Assembly (NCBI RefSeq): GCF_000010425.1
Contig: NC_008618.1
Coordinates: 861,946-925,945, forward strand
Direction of reading: 5' to 3'
Source: Bifidobacterium adolescentis ATCC 15703
Lineage (GTDB): Bacteria > Actinomycetota > Actinomycetes > Actinomycetales > Bifidobacteriaceae
DNA: 64,000 nt
Shown: positions 27,078 to 37,845 of the stretch, one piece after another
How the letters are laid out: each line of letters begins with the position of its first letter
Numbering within the stretch: position 1 is the stretch's first letter
The notes under the pieces: model-generated
Told to the model about the DNA's origin: nothing
The model's database searches: none
What the model saw: only the letters and a program-made list of their open reading frames with translations
Program-made: the position numbers and the translations under genes

Positions 27078-30000
27078 ATGGTCGTTCAGACGAACCGGCC
27101 GTTTGGCCGTGTGGTGGCAATAGGAGCCACCGCAGCCATGGCGTGCGCCTCGCTGGTCGCGGCGCCGATTATGGCCCAAGCGCAATCCAACGCGCAGGTC
27201 AGCGCCAAAAAGGATGTGCAGGTCATCGCGTTCCAACAGACATGGAACACGATCGCCAAGGAATGCACCGAAACATATGGTCCCGAAGGCGTGGGCTACG
27301 TCGAAGTATCGCCGCCGCAGGAATCCATCCAAGGCACCCAATGGTGGACGAGCTACCAGCCGGTGAGCTACAAGCTTGACTCCAAACTCGGCGCCGAAGC
27401 GGAATTCGCAAGCATGATCAAGCAGTGCAGCGCCGCCGGCGTTAACGTCATCGCCGATGTGGTTCTGAACCAAACCACCGGATCCGATGTGGCCAAAGGC
27501 GAACAGGCCGGCGTTGCTGGAAGCAAATACAACGGTTCCACCGGCGACTACCCGGGATTCGCCACCAAGCAGTATCCGGACGGCATCACCGCAGCAGACT
27601 TCCACAGCTGCGACAAGAACATCTCCAACTACACCAATCAGCAGGAAGTGCAGGAATGCCGCCTGAGCTCCATGTGGGACTTCAACTCCGAAAACGAGAA
27701 GGTGCAGGACATCCAGTCCGACTATCTCGTCAAGCTGTGGAATCTTGGCGTACGTGGCTTCCGTATGGACGCCGTCAAGCACATCCACACGGACAGCATG
27801 AAGGCCATCAAGGAGAAGTTCGCCAAGAAGATTGGCCAGAACGCCAATGACATCTACTGGATTCAGGAGGTCATCGGCAATTCCTCCGAAGCCGCAGGCA
27901 TCCAGCCGGGCAACTATGTGCAGAACGGCACCGTGACCGAGTTCGGCTTCAAGTCCGAAATGAACCAATACTTCAAGGACAAGGTCGCCAAGCTCAAAGG
28001 ACTGAACGAAAGACTGAGCAAGGATCTGGCCTCCAAGGACGCCAACGTGTTCGTCACCAACTGGGACACCGCCCGCAACCAGGGCGCGCTCACCTACAAG
28101 GACGGTGCGAAATATCAGCTGGCCAACGCGTTTATGCTCGCCTACGATTACGGCACGCCGCGACTGCTCTCCGACTACAAGTGGGATGACGGCCACAATG
28201 ATGACGGTGCGCCTGGCGCCACCGCGGCTTCCGTGCCGGACGTGGATATGAACAAGGAATGCTCCACGAACAACTCCGCATGGAACTGCGAGCAGCGTTG
28301 GACCTCCACCCGCGGCATGATCGCCTTCCATAATTACGTAGGTGACGCCGAAATGACCGATTGGCAGGATGACGGCGGCGACAACATCGCCTTCTCCCGC
28401 GACGACCGTGGTTTCATCGCCATCAACAACGGCAAGAAAGAGAAGGACGTCACCTATACGACGTCCCTCGCCGACGGCGAATACTGCGACGTGTATGCCA
28501 CAATGGACTGCTCCAAGACGGTGACCGTCAAGGGCGGCAAGGTCGAGACGAAGGTTCCGGCACGTTCCGCGATCGCGCTGTATGCAGGTGCCACCAAGGC
28601 CTCGCATCCCGCCGCCTCCACTGCGACCGATCCGTCCGATCCGGACGTAAGCAAAATCGACGACGAGGTGACGGCCACCGACAAGACCATCACCATCTAT
28701 TACAAGCCCGCGGATTCCACATGGAAAACCCCGAAGGTGCACTATGGTCTTGGCGACGACTGGAACCAGCCGGAAGCCGACATGACGCTCGATGAGCAGG
28801 GCTATTACCGTGCCACCATCGATACGAAGGGCAAGAAGATCGACTTCGTGTTCCATGACGCCGACACGGATCAGTGGGAGAACCCGGACGGTGGAGGCAA
28901 CTACCATGCCAACGCCGGTATCATCCAGGTCGGTGTGGCCGGCCAGGAGCTGTCCATCGGCAATCCCGAGTCCGTCGGGCAGAAGACCCGTCTCGTAGTG
29001 CACTACAAGCCCGCAAAGGCTGATGGCCAGCGAGGCGTATACGTGTGGGGCACCTCCACTGACGGAACCGATATCACGGCCACGAACCATCCGTTCACCG
29101 GAACCGATTGCTGGGGCAAGGTGGCGACGCTCGACTTCGATGGCGAATTCACCGATTTCGGCTTCATCATCACCACCGAGGACTGGAACAAGTACGGTGG
29201 TGACCGTAAGGCCACGGTCAATAAGACCGGCACCGCAGAAGTGTGGATCGACGGCACCAAGAACGAGGACAAGGGCGAATCCACCACAGTGGAAACCCTC
29301 GACTCCGCTCCCGCCGACTACAATTGCAAGGCCGATACCGTGAACGTCACCGTGCATTACTACCGCGATGACGGCCTCTACTACAATGCCAAGGACACCA
29401 AGGTGACCGTGCCGCAGTGGGATATCTGGACCTGGTCGAGCAATTGGAACGGCGGCAACGCCACCTTCGATTCCCATGACGATTGGGGCGAGGTCGCGAA
29501 GTATTCCGTGCCGAATTACACCTATAGCAACGCGGATGGCAATTCCGACATCGGCATGCTGCGCAGGTATGGTTCTGACGCATGGGCTTCCAAAGACCCG
29601 GATGACGCCAACCATATGATCCCGTCCGACGCGCTCGTATTCGACGCAGACGGCAACGCTTCCGCCGAAGTGTGGCTGGTCGGCGGCGATCCCACGGTGT
29701 ATTCCTCCCGTCCGTCTCTGAAGATCGCACTTAAGTCCGCTGAGATCTCCGATTTCAAGGAACTGACCGCGCGTCTGTCGAAGAAGCCGGCCGATGGCGC
29801 CATCACGAAGGCCATGGTGGCCGTCAAGGACGCCGATGGCAACAAGGTCGATGTTGAGGACGTCACCGTCAATAAGAGCACGGTGAAGATCAAGACCGCC
29901 AAGAAGCTCGCCGTCACCGGCAAGTACACCATTGAGATCGAGGGCATGGGCTCTCAGACGGCCATCGCCGGCGCTCTGGTGCGTACCGACGCCTTCGACA

Positions 30001-32357
30001 AGGCATACGCCTATGATGGCGACGATTTGGGCGCTACCTTCAAGGAGGCTCGGACCGGTTTCAAGGTGTGGGCTCCGACCGCCACCAAGGTAGAGCTCGT
30101 CATCTACAAGTCCACCGATCCGAACGCCGAAGTCGACAAGACCATCGATATGACCGGCGAAGACAAGGGCGTGTGGAGCGCCACGGTGAAGAAGCTCGCT
30201 TCCGGCACCGCATACTCCTACAAGCTCACTTTCGCCGATGGCACGGTCAACACCTCCTCCGATCCGTACGCCACCGCCGCGGTCGCCAATGGCGAGCGTT
30301 CCGTGGTGCTGTCCAAGGAGGATATGGGATCCGCCGGCAAGCGCATGCCGGCCTTCGGCAAGACCACTGACGCCACCATCGCGGAAATGAACATTCGCGA
30401 CTTCTCCATCAACCCGAATTCCGGCATTTCCGCAGACAAGCAGGGCAAGTACCTGGGTGTCGTGGAATCCGGCACGAAGACGAAGGAAGGCGCCACCTCC
30501 GGCCTTGACTACCTGAAGCAGCTGGGCATCAGCCATGTGCAGATCATGCCGATGTACGATTATGGTTCCGTCGATGAGACCGGCGACCTGAGCTACAACG
30601 CGAATGGCGCGCAGAACTGGGGCTACGATCCGGAGAACTACAACGTGCCGGAAGGCTCGTATTCCTCCAATCCGTCCAACCCGAGCTCCCGTGTCGCCGA
30701 AATGAAGCAGATGGTCAAGGAACTGCATAAGAACGACATCCGCGTCATCATGGATGTGGTGTACAACCACGTCTACAATGCGGCGAACCACTCGTTCAAC
30801 AAGACGGTTCCGGGCTACTATTTCCGCTATGACGCCAACGGTTCGCTGGTCAACAACTCCGGCTGCGGCAACGATACGGCCTCCGAACGCAAGATGATGC
30901 GCAAATATATCGTCGATTCGGTGACCTATTGGGCGAAGAACTACAACGTGGATGGCTTCCGATTCGACCTTATGGGCCTGATCGACACCGAAACCATGAA
31001 GGAAGTCCGCGCCGCGCTCGACAAGATCGATCCGTCCATCATCATCCTCGGCGAAGGCTGGGATATGAACACCACGATGGACAAGAGCAAGATGACCATC
31101 CAGCCGAACGCCTACCAGGTCGCATCGGACGGCAAGAACAACGGCATTGCCTTCTTCAACGATTCCATCCGTGATGGTCTGAAGGGCTCCGTGTTCGACA
31201 GCGCCGACACTGGCTTCGTGTCCGGCAAGGCCGGTCAGGAGAAGCTCATCGCGCACAATGCGTTGGGCTGCCAGTATGACGCCGAAGCGGAAACGACCTG
31301 CTGGAACGGCAATGCGCAGGATCATTACGCGGATGCCGGCCAGGTGGTCAACTACGCCGAAATCCACGACAACCTGACCCTGTACGACAAGCTCAAGGCA
31401 TCCGTTCCGACGGATGACGAGGCCACCACCGTGGCCCGCGCCAAGCTCGCCGATTCCGTGGTCTACCTGTCCGAAGGCATTCCGGCCATCCAGCTCGGCC
31501 AGGAGTTCCTGCGCACCAAGGGCGGCAACGGCAACAGCTACAACGCAGGTGACGCGGCGAACGCCATCGACTGGAACCGCGCCGCGCAATACGCCGATTC
31601 CGTCGACTACGTCAAGGGTCTGATCAAGCTGCGTAAGCAGATCAAGGCGCTGCGCCTGACCAACTACGACGACATCAACGACAGTGTGACGATGCTCAAG
31701 TCCGATGAAGGCGTCGTAGCCTATCAGGCAAAGGATTCCAGCGGCACCTACATGGTGATCTTCAACGCCAACAACGAGCCCGCCGCCGTTGAAGGCATAG
31801 GCGCCGGCAAGTACAACGTGCTCGCCGGCGACGGCACCGTGTACGACGAGAACGCCAAGGATGCCTTCGTCCGCAAGGGCTCCACGTACACTGCAGGCGC
31901 GCTGTCCGCCACCGTGCTCAAGGTCGCCTCTGCCGACGATGTCGTTCCCGTTATCAGCGGAATGACCGAATCGACGACCATCACCGTGGGATCCAAGTTC
32001 GATTCGATGGCCGGCGTCACTGCCGATGACTCCATTGATGGTGATCTGACCGACGGCATCAAGGTCGAAGGCACTGTGGACGCCGGCAAGGTGGGCGACT
32101 ACAAGCTGGTCTATTCCGTGAGCAATTCCCGCGGCAAGACCACAACGTTTACCCGAACGGTCCATGTCCAGAAGAAGGTTGTCGTCCCTACGGCCGAGGC
32201 GAATGCAGCCAGCGGTAAAAAGAACGAGAACGCATCACGGGCGCAGAGTCCGGCAACCGGCTCCAACGTCATGGGCCTCGCCCTGGCGATCGCGGCGCTC
32301 GTCATCGCAGCGGGCGCGCTGATCGTCTCCCACAGGAAGGAGGTCAGCAACCGATAA
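27078..32357 (+). CDS. apuB: Bifunctional amylopullulanase (alpha-amylase plus type I pullulanase), surface-anchored
   Basis: 1759-residue extracellular enzyme for starch, glycogen and pullulan. In order: signal peptide (to about residue 36, AQAQS); GH13 alpha-amylase (~45-525) with nucleophile D231 (GFRMDAVKH), acid/base E264 (IQEVIG) and D330 (FVTNWDT); three starch-binding modules of CBM25/CBM41 character (~560-900; HYKPAKADGQRGVYVWG, HYYRDDGLYYN); a CBM48-type module (~1000-1090; FKVWAPTATKVEL); pullulanase core with NWGYDPENYNVPEGSY, DVVYNHVY, D1297 (FRFDLM), E1326 (GEGWD) and D1431 (EIHDN); an Ig-like DUF5011 module; then SPATG, a hydrophobic helix and HRKEVSNR. ApuB of Bifidobacterium breve has this two-enzyme plan. 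The ATG at 27078 has GGAG upstream. The amylase half is paralogous to the adjacent pseudogene. Confidence 0.95.
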   Translation: MVVQTNRPFGRVVAIGATAAMACASLVAAPIMAQAQSNAQVSAKKDVQVIAFQQTWNTIAKECTETYGPEGVGYVEVSPPQESIQGTQWWTSYQPVSYKLDSKLGAEAEFASMIKQCSAAGVNVIADVVLNQTTGSDVAKGEQAGVAGSKYNGSTGDYPGFATKQYPDGITAADFHSCDKNISNYTNQQEVQECRLSSMWDFNSENEKVQDIQSDYLVKLWNLGVRGFRMDAVKHIHTDSMKAIKEKFAKKIGQNANDIYWIQEVIGNSSEAAGIQPGNYVQNGTVTEFGFKSEMNQYFKDKVAKLKGLNERLSKDLASKDANVFVTNWDTARNQGALTYKDGAKYQLANAFMLAYDYGTPRLLSDYKWDDGHNDDGAPGATAASVPDVDMNKECSTNNSAWNCEQRWTSTRGMIAFHNYVGDAEMTDWQDDGGDNIAFSRDDRGFIAINNGKKEKDVTYTTSLADGEYCDVYATMDCSKTVTVKGGKVETKVPARSAIALYAGATKASHPAASTATDPSDPDVSKIDDEVTATDKTITIYYKPADSTWKTPKVHYGLGDDWNQPEADMTLDEQGYYRATIDTKGKKIDFVFHDADTDQWENPDGGGNYHANAGIIQVGVAGQELSIGNPESVGQKTRLVVHYKPAKADGQRGVYVWGTSTDGTDITATNHPFTGTDCWGKVATLDFDGEFTDFGFIITTEDWNKYGGDRKATVNKTGTAEVWIDGTKNEDKGESTTVETLDSAPADYNCKADTVNVTVHYYRDDGLYYNAKDTKVTVPQWDIWTWSSNWNGGNATFDSHDDWGEVAKYSVPNYTYSNADGNSDIGMLRRYGSDAWASKDPDDANHMIPSDALVFDADGNASAEVWLVGGDPTVYSSRPSLKIALKSAEISDFKELTARLSKKPADGAITKAMVAVKDADGNKVDVEDVTVNKSTVKIKTAKKLAVTGKYTIEIEGMGSQTAIAGALVRTDAFDKAYAYDGDDLGATFKEARTGFKVWAPTATKVELVIYKSTDPNAEVDKTIDMTGEDKGVWSATVKKLASGTAYSYKLTFADGTVNTSSDPYATAAVANGERSVVLSKEDMGSAGKRMPAFGKTTDATIAEMNIRDFSINPNSGISADKQGKYLGVVESGTKTKEGATSGLDYLKQLGISHVQIMPMYDYGSVDETGDLSYNANGAQNWGYDPENYNVPEGSYSSNPSNPSSRVAEMKQMVKELHKNDIRVIMDVVYNHVYNAANHSFNKTVPGYYFRYDANGSLVNNSGCGNDTASERKMMRKYIVDSVTYWAKNYNVDGFRFDLMGLIDTETMKEVRAALDKIDPSIIILGEGWDMNTTMDKSKMTIQPNAYQVASDGKNNGIAFFNDSIRDGLKGSVFDSADTGFVSGKAGQEKLIAHNALGCQYDAEAETTCWNGNAQDHYADAGQVVNYAEIHDNLTLYDKLKASVPTDDEATTVARAKLADSVVYLSEGIPAIQLGQEFLRTKGGNGNSYNAGDAANAIDWNRAAQYADSVDYVKGLIKLRKQIKALRLTNYDDINDSVTMLKSDEGVVAYQAKDSSGTYMVIFNANNEPAAVEGIGAGKYNVLAGDGTVYDENAKDAFVRKGSTYTAGALSATVLKVASADDVVPVISGMTESTTITVGSKFDSMAGVTADDSIDGDLTDGIKVEGTVDAGKVGDYKLVYSVSNSRGKTTTFTRTVHVQKKVVVPTAEANAASGKKNENASRAQSPATGSNVMGLALAIAALVIAAGALIVSHRKEVSNR

Positions 32358-32392
32358 GACCATAATCGTCTGACTGCATCTCCTATTCCTGG

Positions 32393-32429
32393 AAGATGGG
32401 GCCGCGCATGAAGCGCGGCCCCATCTTTT
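32393..32429 (+). terminator. Rho-independent terminator of apuB
   Basis: GATGGGGCCGCGC and GCGCGGCCCCATC form a perfect 13-bp stem with loop ATGAA, then TTTTC. Confidence 0.92.
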
Positions 32430-32480
32430 CATATAGTCCGAAACACGCCACGTCTCACACCGCTGATAAACTGAAGTTCC

Positions 32481-34142
32481 ATGGTTAGAAGACAACATGG
32501 CAATTCTCAAGAGCACGTCACCAAGCATATTTTCGTTACCGGCGGCGTAGTCTCCTCCCTTGGCAAAGGCCTGACCGCCTCCTCCCTTGGCCGCCTGCTC
32601 CGTAGCCGCGGCATCAAGGTTTTGCAGCAGAAGCTCGATCCGTACATCAACGTGGATCCGGGCACGATGAATCCTTTCCAGCACGGTGAGGTCTATGTCA
32701 CCGAAGATGGCGCGGAAACCGATCTCGACATCGGCCACTACGAGCGTTTCCTCGACGTGTACCTGAGCCAGAAGGCCAACGTCACCACCGGCCAGATCTA
32801 TCAGGAGGTGCTGCGCAAGGAACGCGCCGGCGAATACCTCGGCCAGTGCGTGCAGGTCATCCCTCACATCACCAACGAAATCAAGTCCCGTATGCGCGCG
32901 CAGGCGTCCGATGACGTCGACGTGATCATCACCGAAATCGGCGGCACCGTCGGCGACATTGAATCCCAGCCGTTCCTGGAGGCCGCTCGTGAAGTACGCC
33001 GCGACCTGGGCGCCGAAAACTGCATGTTCGTGCACGTCTCCCTGGTGCCGTACATCGCCGCCGCGCATGAGCTCAAGACCAAGCCGACCCAGCATTCCGT
33101 CATGATGCTGCGCCAGCTCGGCATCTCCCCGGACGCGCTCGTGCTGCGTTCCGACCGGCCGCTCAACCAGTCCATCAAGGACAAGATCTCCCTGATGTGC
33201 GACGTGGACTCCGAAGGCGTCGTCAACTGCGTGGACGCTCCGAGCATCTACGACGTGCCGAAGACCCTGTTCGACGAAGGCCTCGACGCCTACGTGGTGC
33301 GTGAACTCGGCCTGCCGTTCCATGACGTCGACTGGGACGAGTGGGAGGACCTGCTCGAACGCGTGCACCATCCGAAGCACGAGGTCAACGTGGCCATCGT
33401 CGGCAAGTACATTGACCTGCCGGACGCCTACCTGTCCGTCACCGAGGCCATCAAGGCCGGCGGCTTCGCCAACTGGGCCAAGGTCAACGTCAAGTGGGTG
33501 GCCGCCGACAAGTGCGCCACCGAAGAAGGCGCCGCGGCGGCCCTCGACCAGGTCGACGGCATCGTGATTCCGGGCGGCTTCGGCATCCGTGGCATCGACG
33601 GCAAGATCGGCGCCCTGCGTTACGCCCGCGAGCACAAGCTGCCGGCCCTCGGCCTGTGCCTCGGTCTGCAGTCCATGGTCATCGAATACGCACGCGATGT
33701 CCTCGGCATCACCGACGCGAACTCCTCCGAATTCGATCCGGATTGCGCCAACCCGGTCATCGCCACCATGGAAGAGCAGAAGGACATCGTCGCCGGCAAG
33801 GGCGACATGGGTCACACCATGCGTCTGGGCTCCTACCCGGCGGAACTGGAGGAAGGCTCCATTGTCGCCGAACTGTACGGCACCACGCATGTCACCGAAC
33901 GCCACCGCCACCGTTACGAGGTGAACGTGGCATACAAGGATCGTCTGCGCGAAGGCGGTCTGGTCATCTCCGGCCAGAGCCCTGACGGCGAACTCACCGA
34001 ATTCGTCGAACTGCCGCGCGAGGTGCATCCGTTCTACGTGGCCACCCAGGCCCATCCGGAATTCAAGTCCCGTCCGACCAAGCCGCATCCGCTGTTCGCG
34101 GGTCTGGTCAAGGCCGCTCTGGACCACCAGCAGGCGCGCTGA
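32481..34142 (+). CDS. pyrG: CTP synthase
   Basis: Amidates UTP to CTP using glutamine and ATP. 553 residues: N-terminal synthetase domain with [21 protein letters not shown] and [18 protein letters not shown], then a class I glutamine amidotransferase domain from about residue 300 with the nucleophile Cys in GLCLGLQSM and the His-Glu pair in HPEFKS near the C-terminus. No clear Shine-Dalgarno precedes ATG 32481, so a leaderless or weakly initiated message is possible. Monocistronic between two terminators. Confidence 0.97.
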   Translation: MVRRQHGNSQEHVTKHIFVTGGVVSSLGKGLTASSLGRLLRSRGIKVLQQKLDPYINVDPGTMNPFQHGEVYVTEDGAETDLDIGHYERFLDVYLSQKANVTTGQIYQEVLRKERAGEYLGQCVQVIPHITNEIKSRMRAQASDDVDVIITEIGGTVGDIESQPFLEAAREVRRDLGAENCMFVHVSLVPYIAAAHELKTKPTQHSVMMLRQLGISPDALVLRSDRPLNQSIKDKISLMCDVDSEGVVNCVDAPSIYDVPKTLFDEGLDAYVVRELGLPFHDVDWDEWEDLLERVHHPKHEVNVAIVGKYIDLPDAYLSVTEAIKAGGFANWAKVNVKWVAADKCATEEGAAAALDQVDGIVIPGGFGIRGIDGKIGALRYAREHKLPALGLCLGLQSMVIEYARDVLGITDANSSEFDPDCANPVIATMEEQKDIVAGKGDMGHTMRLGSYPAELEEGSIVAELYGTTHVTERHRHRYEVNVAYKDRLREGGLVISGQSPDGELTEFVELPREVHPFYVATQAHPEFKSRPTKPHPLFAGLVKAALDHQQAR

Positions 34143-34174
34143 GACGATTTGAGCGCATAAGCTCGATTCATCGC

Positions 34175-34213
34175 AAAGCGGAAGACCGAATCTGCATGGT
34201 CTTCCGCTTTTTT
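34175..34213 (+). terminator. Rho-independent terminator of pyrG
   Basis: AAAGCGGAAGACC and GGTCTTCCGCTTT form a 13-bp stem with a ten-base loop and a trailing T-run. Confidence 0.93.
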
Positions 34214-34239
34214 GTAAGGCAAATCACGGGCGAATACTG

Positions 34240-34250
34240 TCGAATTTCGA
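34240..34250. promoter_or_regulatory. Short palindrome upstream of the suf operon
   Basis: TCGAA-T-TTCGA, five-plus-five, 75 bases before the sufB GTG. It is a possible regulator site; no SufR or IscR gene is visible nearby to support an assignment. Confidence 0.25.
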
Positions 34251-34324
34251 ATAAGGTCTAGTGTTTCGCTGTGTGTTCTGTTAGGTTGTCATAGGTATCA
34301 ATGAGTGAATGGAGGCAGCGTACG

Positions 34325-35821
34325 GTGGCAGAGAACCAAGCGTCCAACGCCGCGGCCGACGTGGAGATGAGCCAGTATGTGGCTGATCGCACGCGCGTGA
34401 ACGAAGACAAGATCAAGCAGGATGACGAGATCATCGAGCAATTCGGTGACTACAACTACGGTTGGCACGATACGGACTTCGCCGGCGAGGCGGCGAAGAA
34501 AGGCATCGACGAGAACGTCGTGCGTGCCATCTCCGCCGACAAACACGAGCCGGAATGGATGCTGGAAAAGCGATTGGAAGGGTATCGCGATTTCATCAAC
34601 CGTCCAATGCCGCAGTGGGGCGTCGATTTGAAGGACTTCGACGCCGACGATTTCAAGTACTACGTCAAGCCGATCGACAAGCAGGCCACCACTTGGGAGG
34701 AACTGCCCGACGAAATCCGCTCCACGTACGACAAGCTCGGCATTCCGGAAGCGGAGAAAAGCAGACTCGTCTCCGGCGTCGCCGCGCAGTACGAGTCCGA
34801 GGTCATCTACAATTCAATCCAGAAGGATCTCGAAGAGCAGGGCGTCATCTTCGTCGACACCGACACCGCCGTGCAAAAGTACCCGGAACTCGTCAAGAAG
34901 TATTTCGGCAAATGCATTCCGAGCAACGACAACAAATTCTCGGCATTGAACACCGCCGCATGGTCGGGCGGCTCGTTCGTATACGTGCCGAAGGGCGTGC
35001 ACGTGGACATCCCGCTGCAGGCATACTTCCGCATCAACACGCCGAACATGGGACAGTTCGAACGCACGCTGATCATCGCTGATGAAGGCTCCTACGTGCA
35101 TTACGTGGAAGGCTGCACCGCGCCGATCTACTCCACCGACTCGCTGCATTCCGGCGTGGTGGAGATCTTCGTCGAGCCGCACGCCCGTGTGCGTTACACC
35201 ACCGTGCAGAACTGGTCGAACAACGTGTACAACCTGGTGACGCAGCGCGCCTACGTGCGTGAGGGCGGCACCATGGAATGGGTGGACGGCAACATCGGCT
35301 CGAAAGCCACCATGAAGTATCCGGCATGCATCCTCGCCGAGCCGTATGCGAAGGCCAGCACCATGTCGTTGGGCTTCGCCGGTAAGGGACAGTACCAGGA
35401 CACGGGCGCGAAGATGATTCACCTCGCCCCGCATACCAGCTCCACCATCGTGGCGAAGTCGATTTCCCGTGGCGGCGGACGTTCCGCATACCGTGGCCTC
35501 GTCAAAATCGTCAAGGGCGCGGAAGGGTCCTCCAATTCGACGGTCTGCGACGCTTTGCTCGTCGACGAATTCAGCCGTTCCGACACGTACCCGCATGTGG
35601 ATGTGCGTGAGGACAACGTCTCCATGGCGCATGAGGCCACCGTTTCCAAGGTCTCCGAAGACCAGCTGTTCTATCTGATGAGCCGCGGCCTGTCCGAAGA
35701 CGAGGCCATGGGCATGATCGTGCGCGGCTTCGTCGAACCGATCAGTCGCGAGCTGCCGATGGAATACGCGCTCGAATTGAACCGTTTGGTGGAATTGCAG
35801 ATGGAAGGATCGGTGGGCTGA
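34325..35821 (+). CDS. sufB: Fe-S cluster assembly scaffold protein SufB
   Basis: Core of the SufBCD scaffold on which Fe-S clusters are built. 498 residues; the C-terminal SUF-FeS core includes [36 protein letters not shown] with the conserved Cys, and the C-terminal [18 protein letters not shown] 34325 is chosen because GGAGG at 34311-34315 is nine bases upstream; ATG 34301 would place that ribosome site inside the gene and has only a weak AGG ahead. First gene of sufBDCSU; sufD starts five bases after the stop. Confidence 0.95.
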   Translation: MAENQASNAAADVEMSQYVADRTRVNEDKIKQDDEIIEQFGDYNYGWHDTDFAGEAAKKGIDENVVRAISADKHEPEWMLEKRLEGYRDFINRPMPQWGVDLKDFDADDFKYYVKPIDKQATTWEELPDEIRSTYDKLGIPEAEKSRLVSGVAAQYESEVIYNSIQKDLEEQGVIFVDTDTAVQKYPELVKKYFGKCIPSNDNKFSALNTAAWSGGSFVYVPKGVHVDIPLQAYFRINTPNMGQFERTLIIADEGSYVHYVEGCTAPIYSTDSLHSGVVEIFVEPHARVRYTTVQNWSNNVYNLVTQRAYVREGGTMEWVDGNIGSKATMKYPACILAEPYAKASTMSLGFAGKGQYQDTGAKMIHLAPHTSSTIVAKSISRGGGRSAYRGLVKIVKGAEGSSNSTVCDALLVDEFSRSDTYPHVDVREDNVSMAHEATVSKVSEDQLFYLMSRGLSEDEAMGMIVRGFVEPISRELPMEYALELNRLVELQMEGSVG

Positions 35822-35826
35822 TCACC

Positions 35827-37050
35827 ATGGCACAAACTCAGGAAATCAACATCCCCGTCGCGGATCCGTCCGATCCGTACGCGAATCCGGCGGCCATGCC
35901 GTCATCCGCGGACCGCGCTCCACGCTCATTCGACATCGAAGCGTTCGCCAAGCCGGACCGCAAACAGGAGGACTGGCGCTACACGCCGATAGAGCGCATC
36001 GAGGAGTTCTTCGATGTGTTCGAACCATCCAATGAAACGCAGGTCACCGTTTCCATGATCGACGGGTCGCCGCTTGCCGAAGGCGTCACGTATGCCGAAG
36101 GCACGGTGGGGGACACCGGCACAGGCATCGTCTCCAAGCCGAACGACCGCGTGTCCGCAGTCGAATGGAATTCCGGCAAACGCGCTGGAATACTGACCAT
36201 CGACGGTGAGATCGACCAGCCGGTGCTCGTCAAAATGCATGGCACCGGCAAGGACCTCGACGCGTTCCACCTGTCGATCATCGCAGCCGACCGCGCCCAT
36301 GCCGACGTGGTCGTCGAACATGACGGCGACGCACGTCTCGCCGAAGGCGTGGAAATCACCACAGGCAAGGACTCCCACATTTCCACCACCTTCATCCAGG
36401 AATGGAACAAGGACTCCAAACACGTCGGCAACCAGCGCATCCACGTGGGCGAGGAGGCGTCCCTGCGCCATTCCGTGGTCACCCTCGGTGGTGATGTCGT
36501 GCGCATTCGCATGGACCAGGACTTCGGCGGCGAACAGGGCGACCTCAACATGCTCGGCATCTACTTCGTGGACCCGGACGAGCATATCGAACACCGCACG
36601 ATGGTGGTGCACAACCATCCCGAATGCAAGAGCCGCGTGGTCTACAAGGGCGCGCTCGACGGCAAGGGCGCGCACTCCACATGGGTCGGCAACGCGCTGA
36701 TCGAGCCTACCGCGCCAGGCACCGACTCCTACGAGCTCAACCGCAATCTGGTGCTCACCCCAGGTGCCATCGCCGATTCCGAGCCGAATCTGGAAATCGA
36801 AAACGGCAACATCATCGGTGCCGGCCACGCCTCATCCGTCGGACGATTCGACGACGAAGAGCTGTTCTACCTCGAATCGCGCGGCATCTCGGAAAACGAG
36901 GCCCGCAAGCTCGTGGTGCGTGGCTTCTTCGGCGAGCTCGTCGAGGAAATCGGCATTCCGGCGATTTCCGAGCATCTTATGAACGTCATCGACAAGCGCC
37001 TGGCCCGCGGCGAAAGCGACGCGATCGCACAGGTATTGGAAGAGAAATAA
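35827..37050 (+). CDS. sufD: Fe-S cluster assembly protein SufD
   Basis: Partner of SufB in the SufBC2D complex. 407 residues with the SufBD beta-helix core (DLNMLGIYFVDPDEHIEHRTMV) and C-terminal SVGRFDDEELFYLESRGISE, matching SufB but without its cluster Cys. The N-terminal W-R-Y-T-P motif (DWRYTPIERI) is typical of SufD. Operon position between sufB and sufC. Confidence 0.95.
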   Translation: MAQTQEINIPVADPSDPYANPAAMPSSADRAPRSFDIEAFAKPDRKQEDWRYTPIERIEEFFDVFEPSNETQVTVSMIDGSPLAEGVTYAEGTVGDTGTGIVSKPNDRVSAVEWNSGKRAGILTIDGEIDQPVLVKMHGTGKDLDAFHLSIIAADRAHADVVVEHDGDARLAEGVEITTGKDSHISTTFIQEWNKDSKHVGNQRIHVGEEASLRHSVVTLGGDVVRIRMDQDFGGEQGDLNMLGIYFVDPDEHIEHRTMVVHNHPECKSRVVYKGALDGKGAHSTWVGNALIEPTAPGTDSYELNRNLVLTPGAIADSEPNLEIENGNIIGAGHASSVGRFDDEELFYLESRGISENEARKLVVRGFFGELVEEIGIPAISEHLMNVIDKRLARGESDAIAQVLEEK

Positions 37051-37065
37051 TCGTCAGGAGAAACC

Positions 37066-37845
37066 ATGTCAACCCTTGAAATCAAAGATCTGTACGCGCA
37101 CGTCGAAACCAAGGACGGCATCAAGCCGATCCTCAAAGGCGTGAACCTGACCGTCAACTCCGGTGAAACCCATGCCATCATGGGCCCCAACGGTTCCGGC
37201 AAATCCACCCTGGCATACACGCTGGCCGGCCACCCGAAGTACATCGTCGACTCCGGCCAGGTGCTGCTCGACGGCGAGGACATCCTCAAGATGACCCCGG
37301 ACGAGCGAGCCAAGGCGGGCATCTTCCTGGCCATGCAGTACCCGGTCGAAGTGCCGGGCGTGTCCATGACCAATTTCCTGCGCACCGCCAAAACCGAAGT
37401 GGACGGCAAGGCGCCGGCCATCCGTACGTGGACGAAGGAACTGTCCGAAGCCATGAAGCGGCTCAAGATGGACCCGAAGTTCGCCACCCGTTCCGTGAAC
37501 GAAGGCTTCTCCGGCGGTGAGAAGAAGCGCGCGGAAGTGCTGCAGCTCGAACTGCTCAAGCCGAAGTTCGCCATCCTCGACGAAACCGACTCCGGCCTCG
37601 ACGTCGACGCGCTGCGCATCGTTTCCGAAGGTGTGAACCGTGCCAAAGAAGCCAACCAGTTCGGTATCCTCATGGTCACCCACTACACCCGCATCCTGCG
37701 TTACATCAAGCCGGACATCGTGCACGTGTTCGCCGACGGCCACTTCATCAAGACCGGCGGTCCGGAACTCGCCGACGAGCTTGAGGAGACCGGCTACGAC
37801 GCATACCTGCCGGAAGGCTCCGATTCGGAAAGCGCATTGGCATGA
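37066..37845 (+). CDS. sufC: Fe-S cluster assembly ATPase SufC
   Basis: ABC-type ATPase that powers the SufBCD scaffold. 259 residues; Walker A GPNGSGKST, Q-loop AMQYPVEVPGV, signature FSGGEKKRAE and Walker B FAILDETDSGLDVDAL, all SufC-specific variants (an aspartate follows the Walker B Glu region as DETDSGLD). AGGAGAAACC precedes ATG 37066. Overlaps sufS by four bases (ATGA). Confidence 0.96.
   Translation: MSTLEIKDLYAHVETKDGIKPILKGVNLTVNSGETHAIMGPNGSGKSTLAYTLAGHPKYIVDSGQVLLDGEDILKMTPDERAKAGIFLAMQYPVEVPGVSMTNFLRTAKTEVDGKAPAIRTWTKELSEAMKRLKMDPKFATRSVNEGFSGGEKKRAEVLQLELLKPKFAILDETDSGLDVDALRIVSEGVNRAKEANQFGILMVTHYTRILRYIKPDIVHVFADGHFIKTGGPELADELEETGYDAYLPEGSDSESALA

Noticed and set aside
26958-32165. 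A 1735-codon open frame on the minus strand opposite apuB
   Set aside because: It is antisense to a gene with all catalytic motifs intact; its predicted protein is His/Val/Gly-rich without any domain. Long antisense frames are a by-product of the codon bias of GC-rich genes.
32235-34127. A 630-codon minus-strand frame over pyrG
   Set aside because: Antisense shadow of CTP synthase; no ribosome site or recognisable domain.
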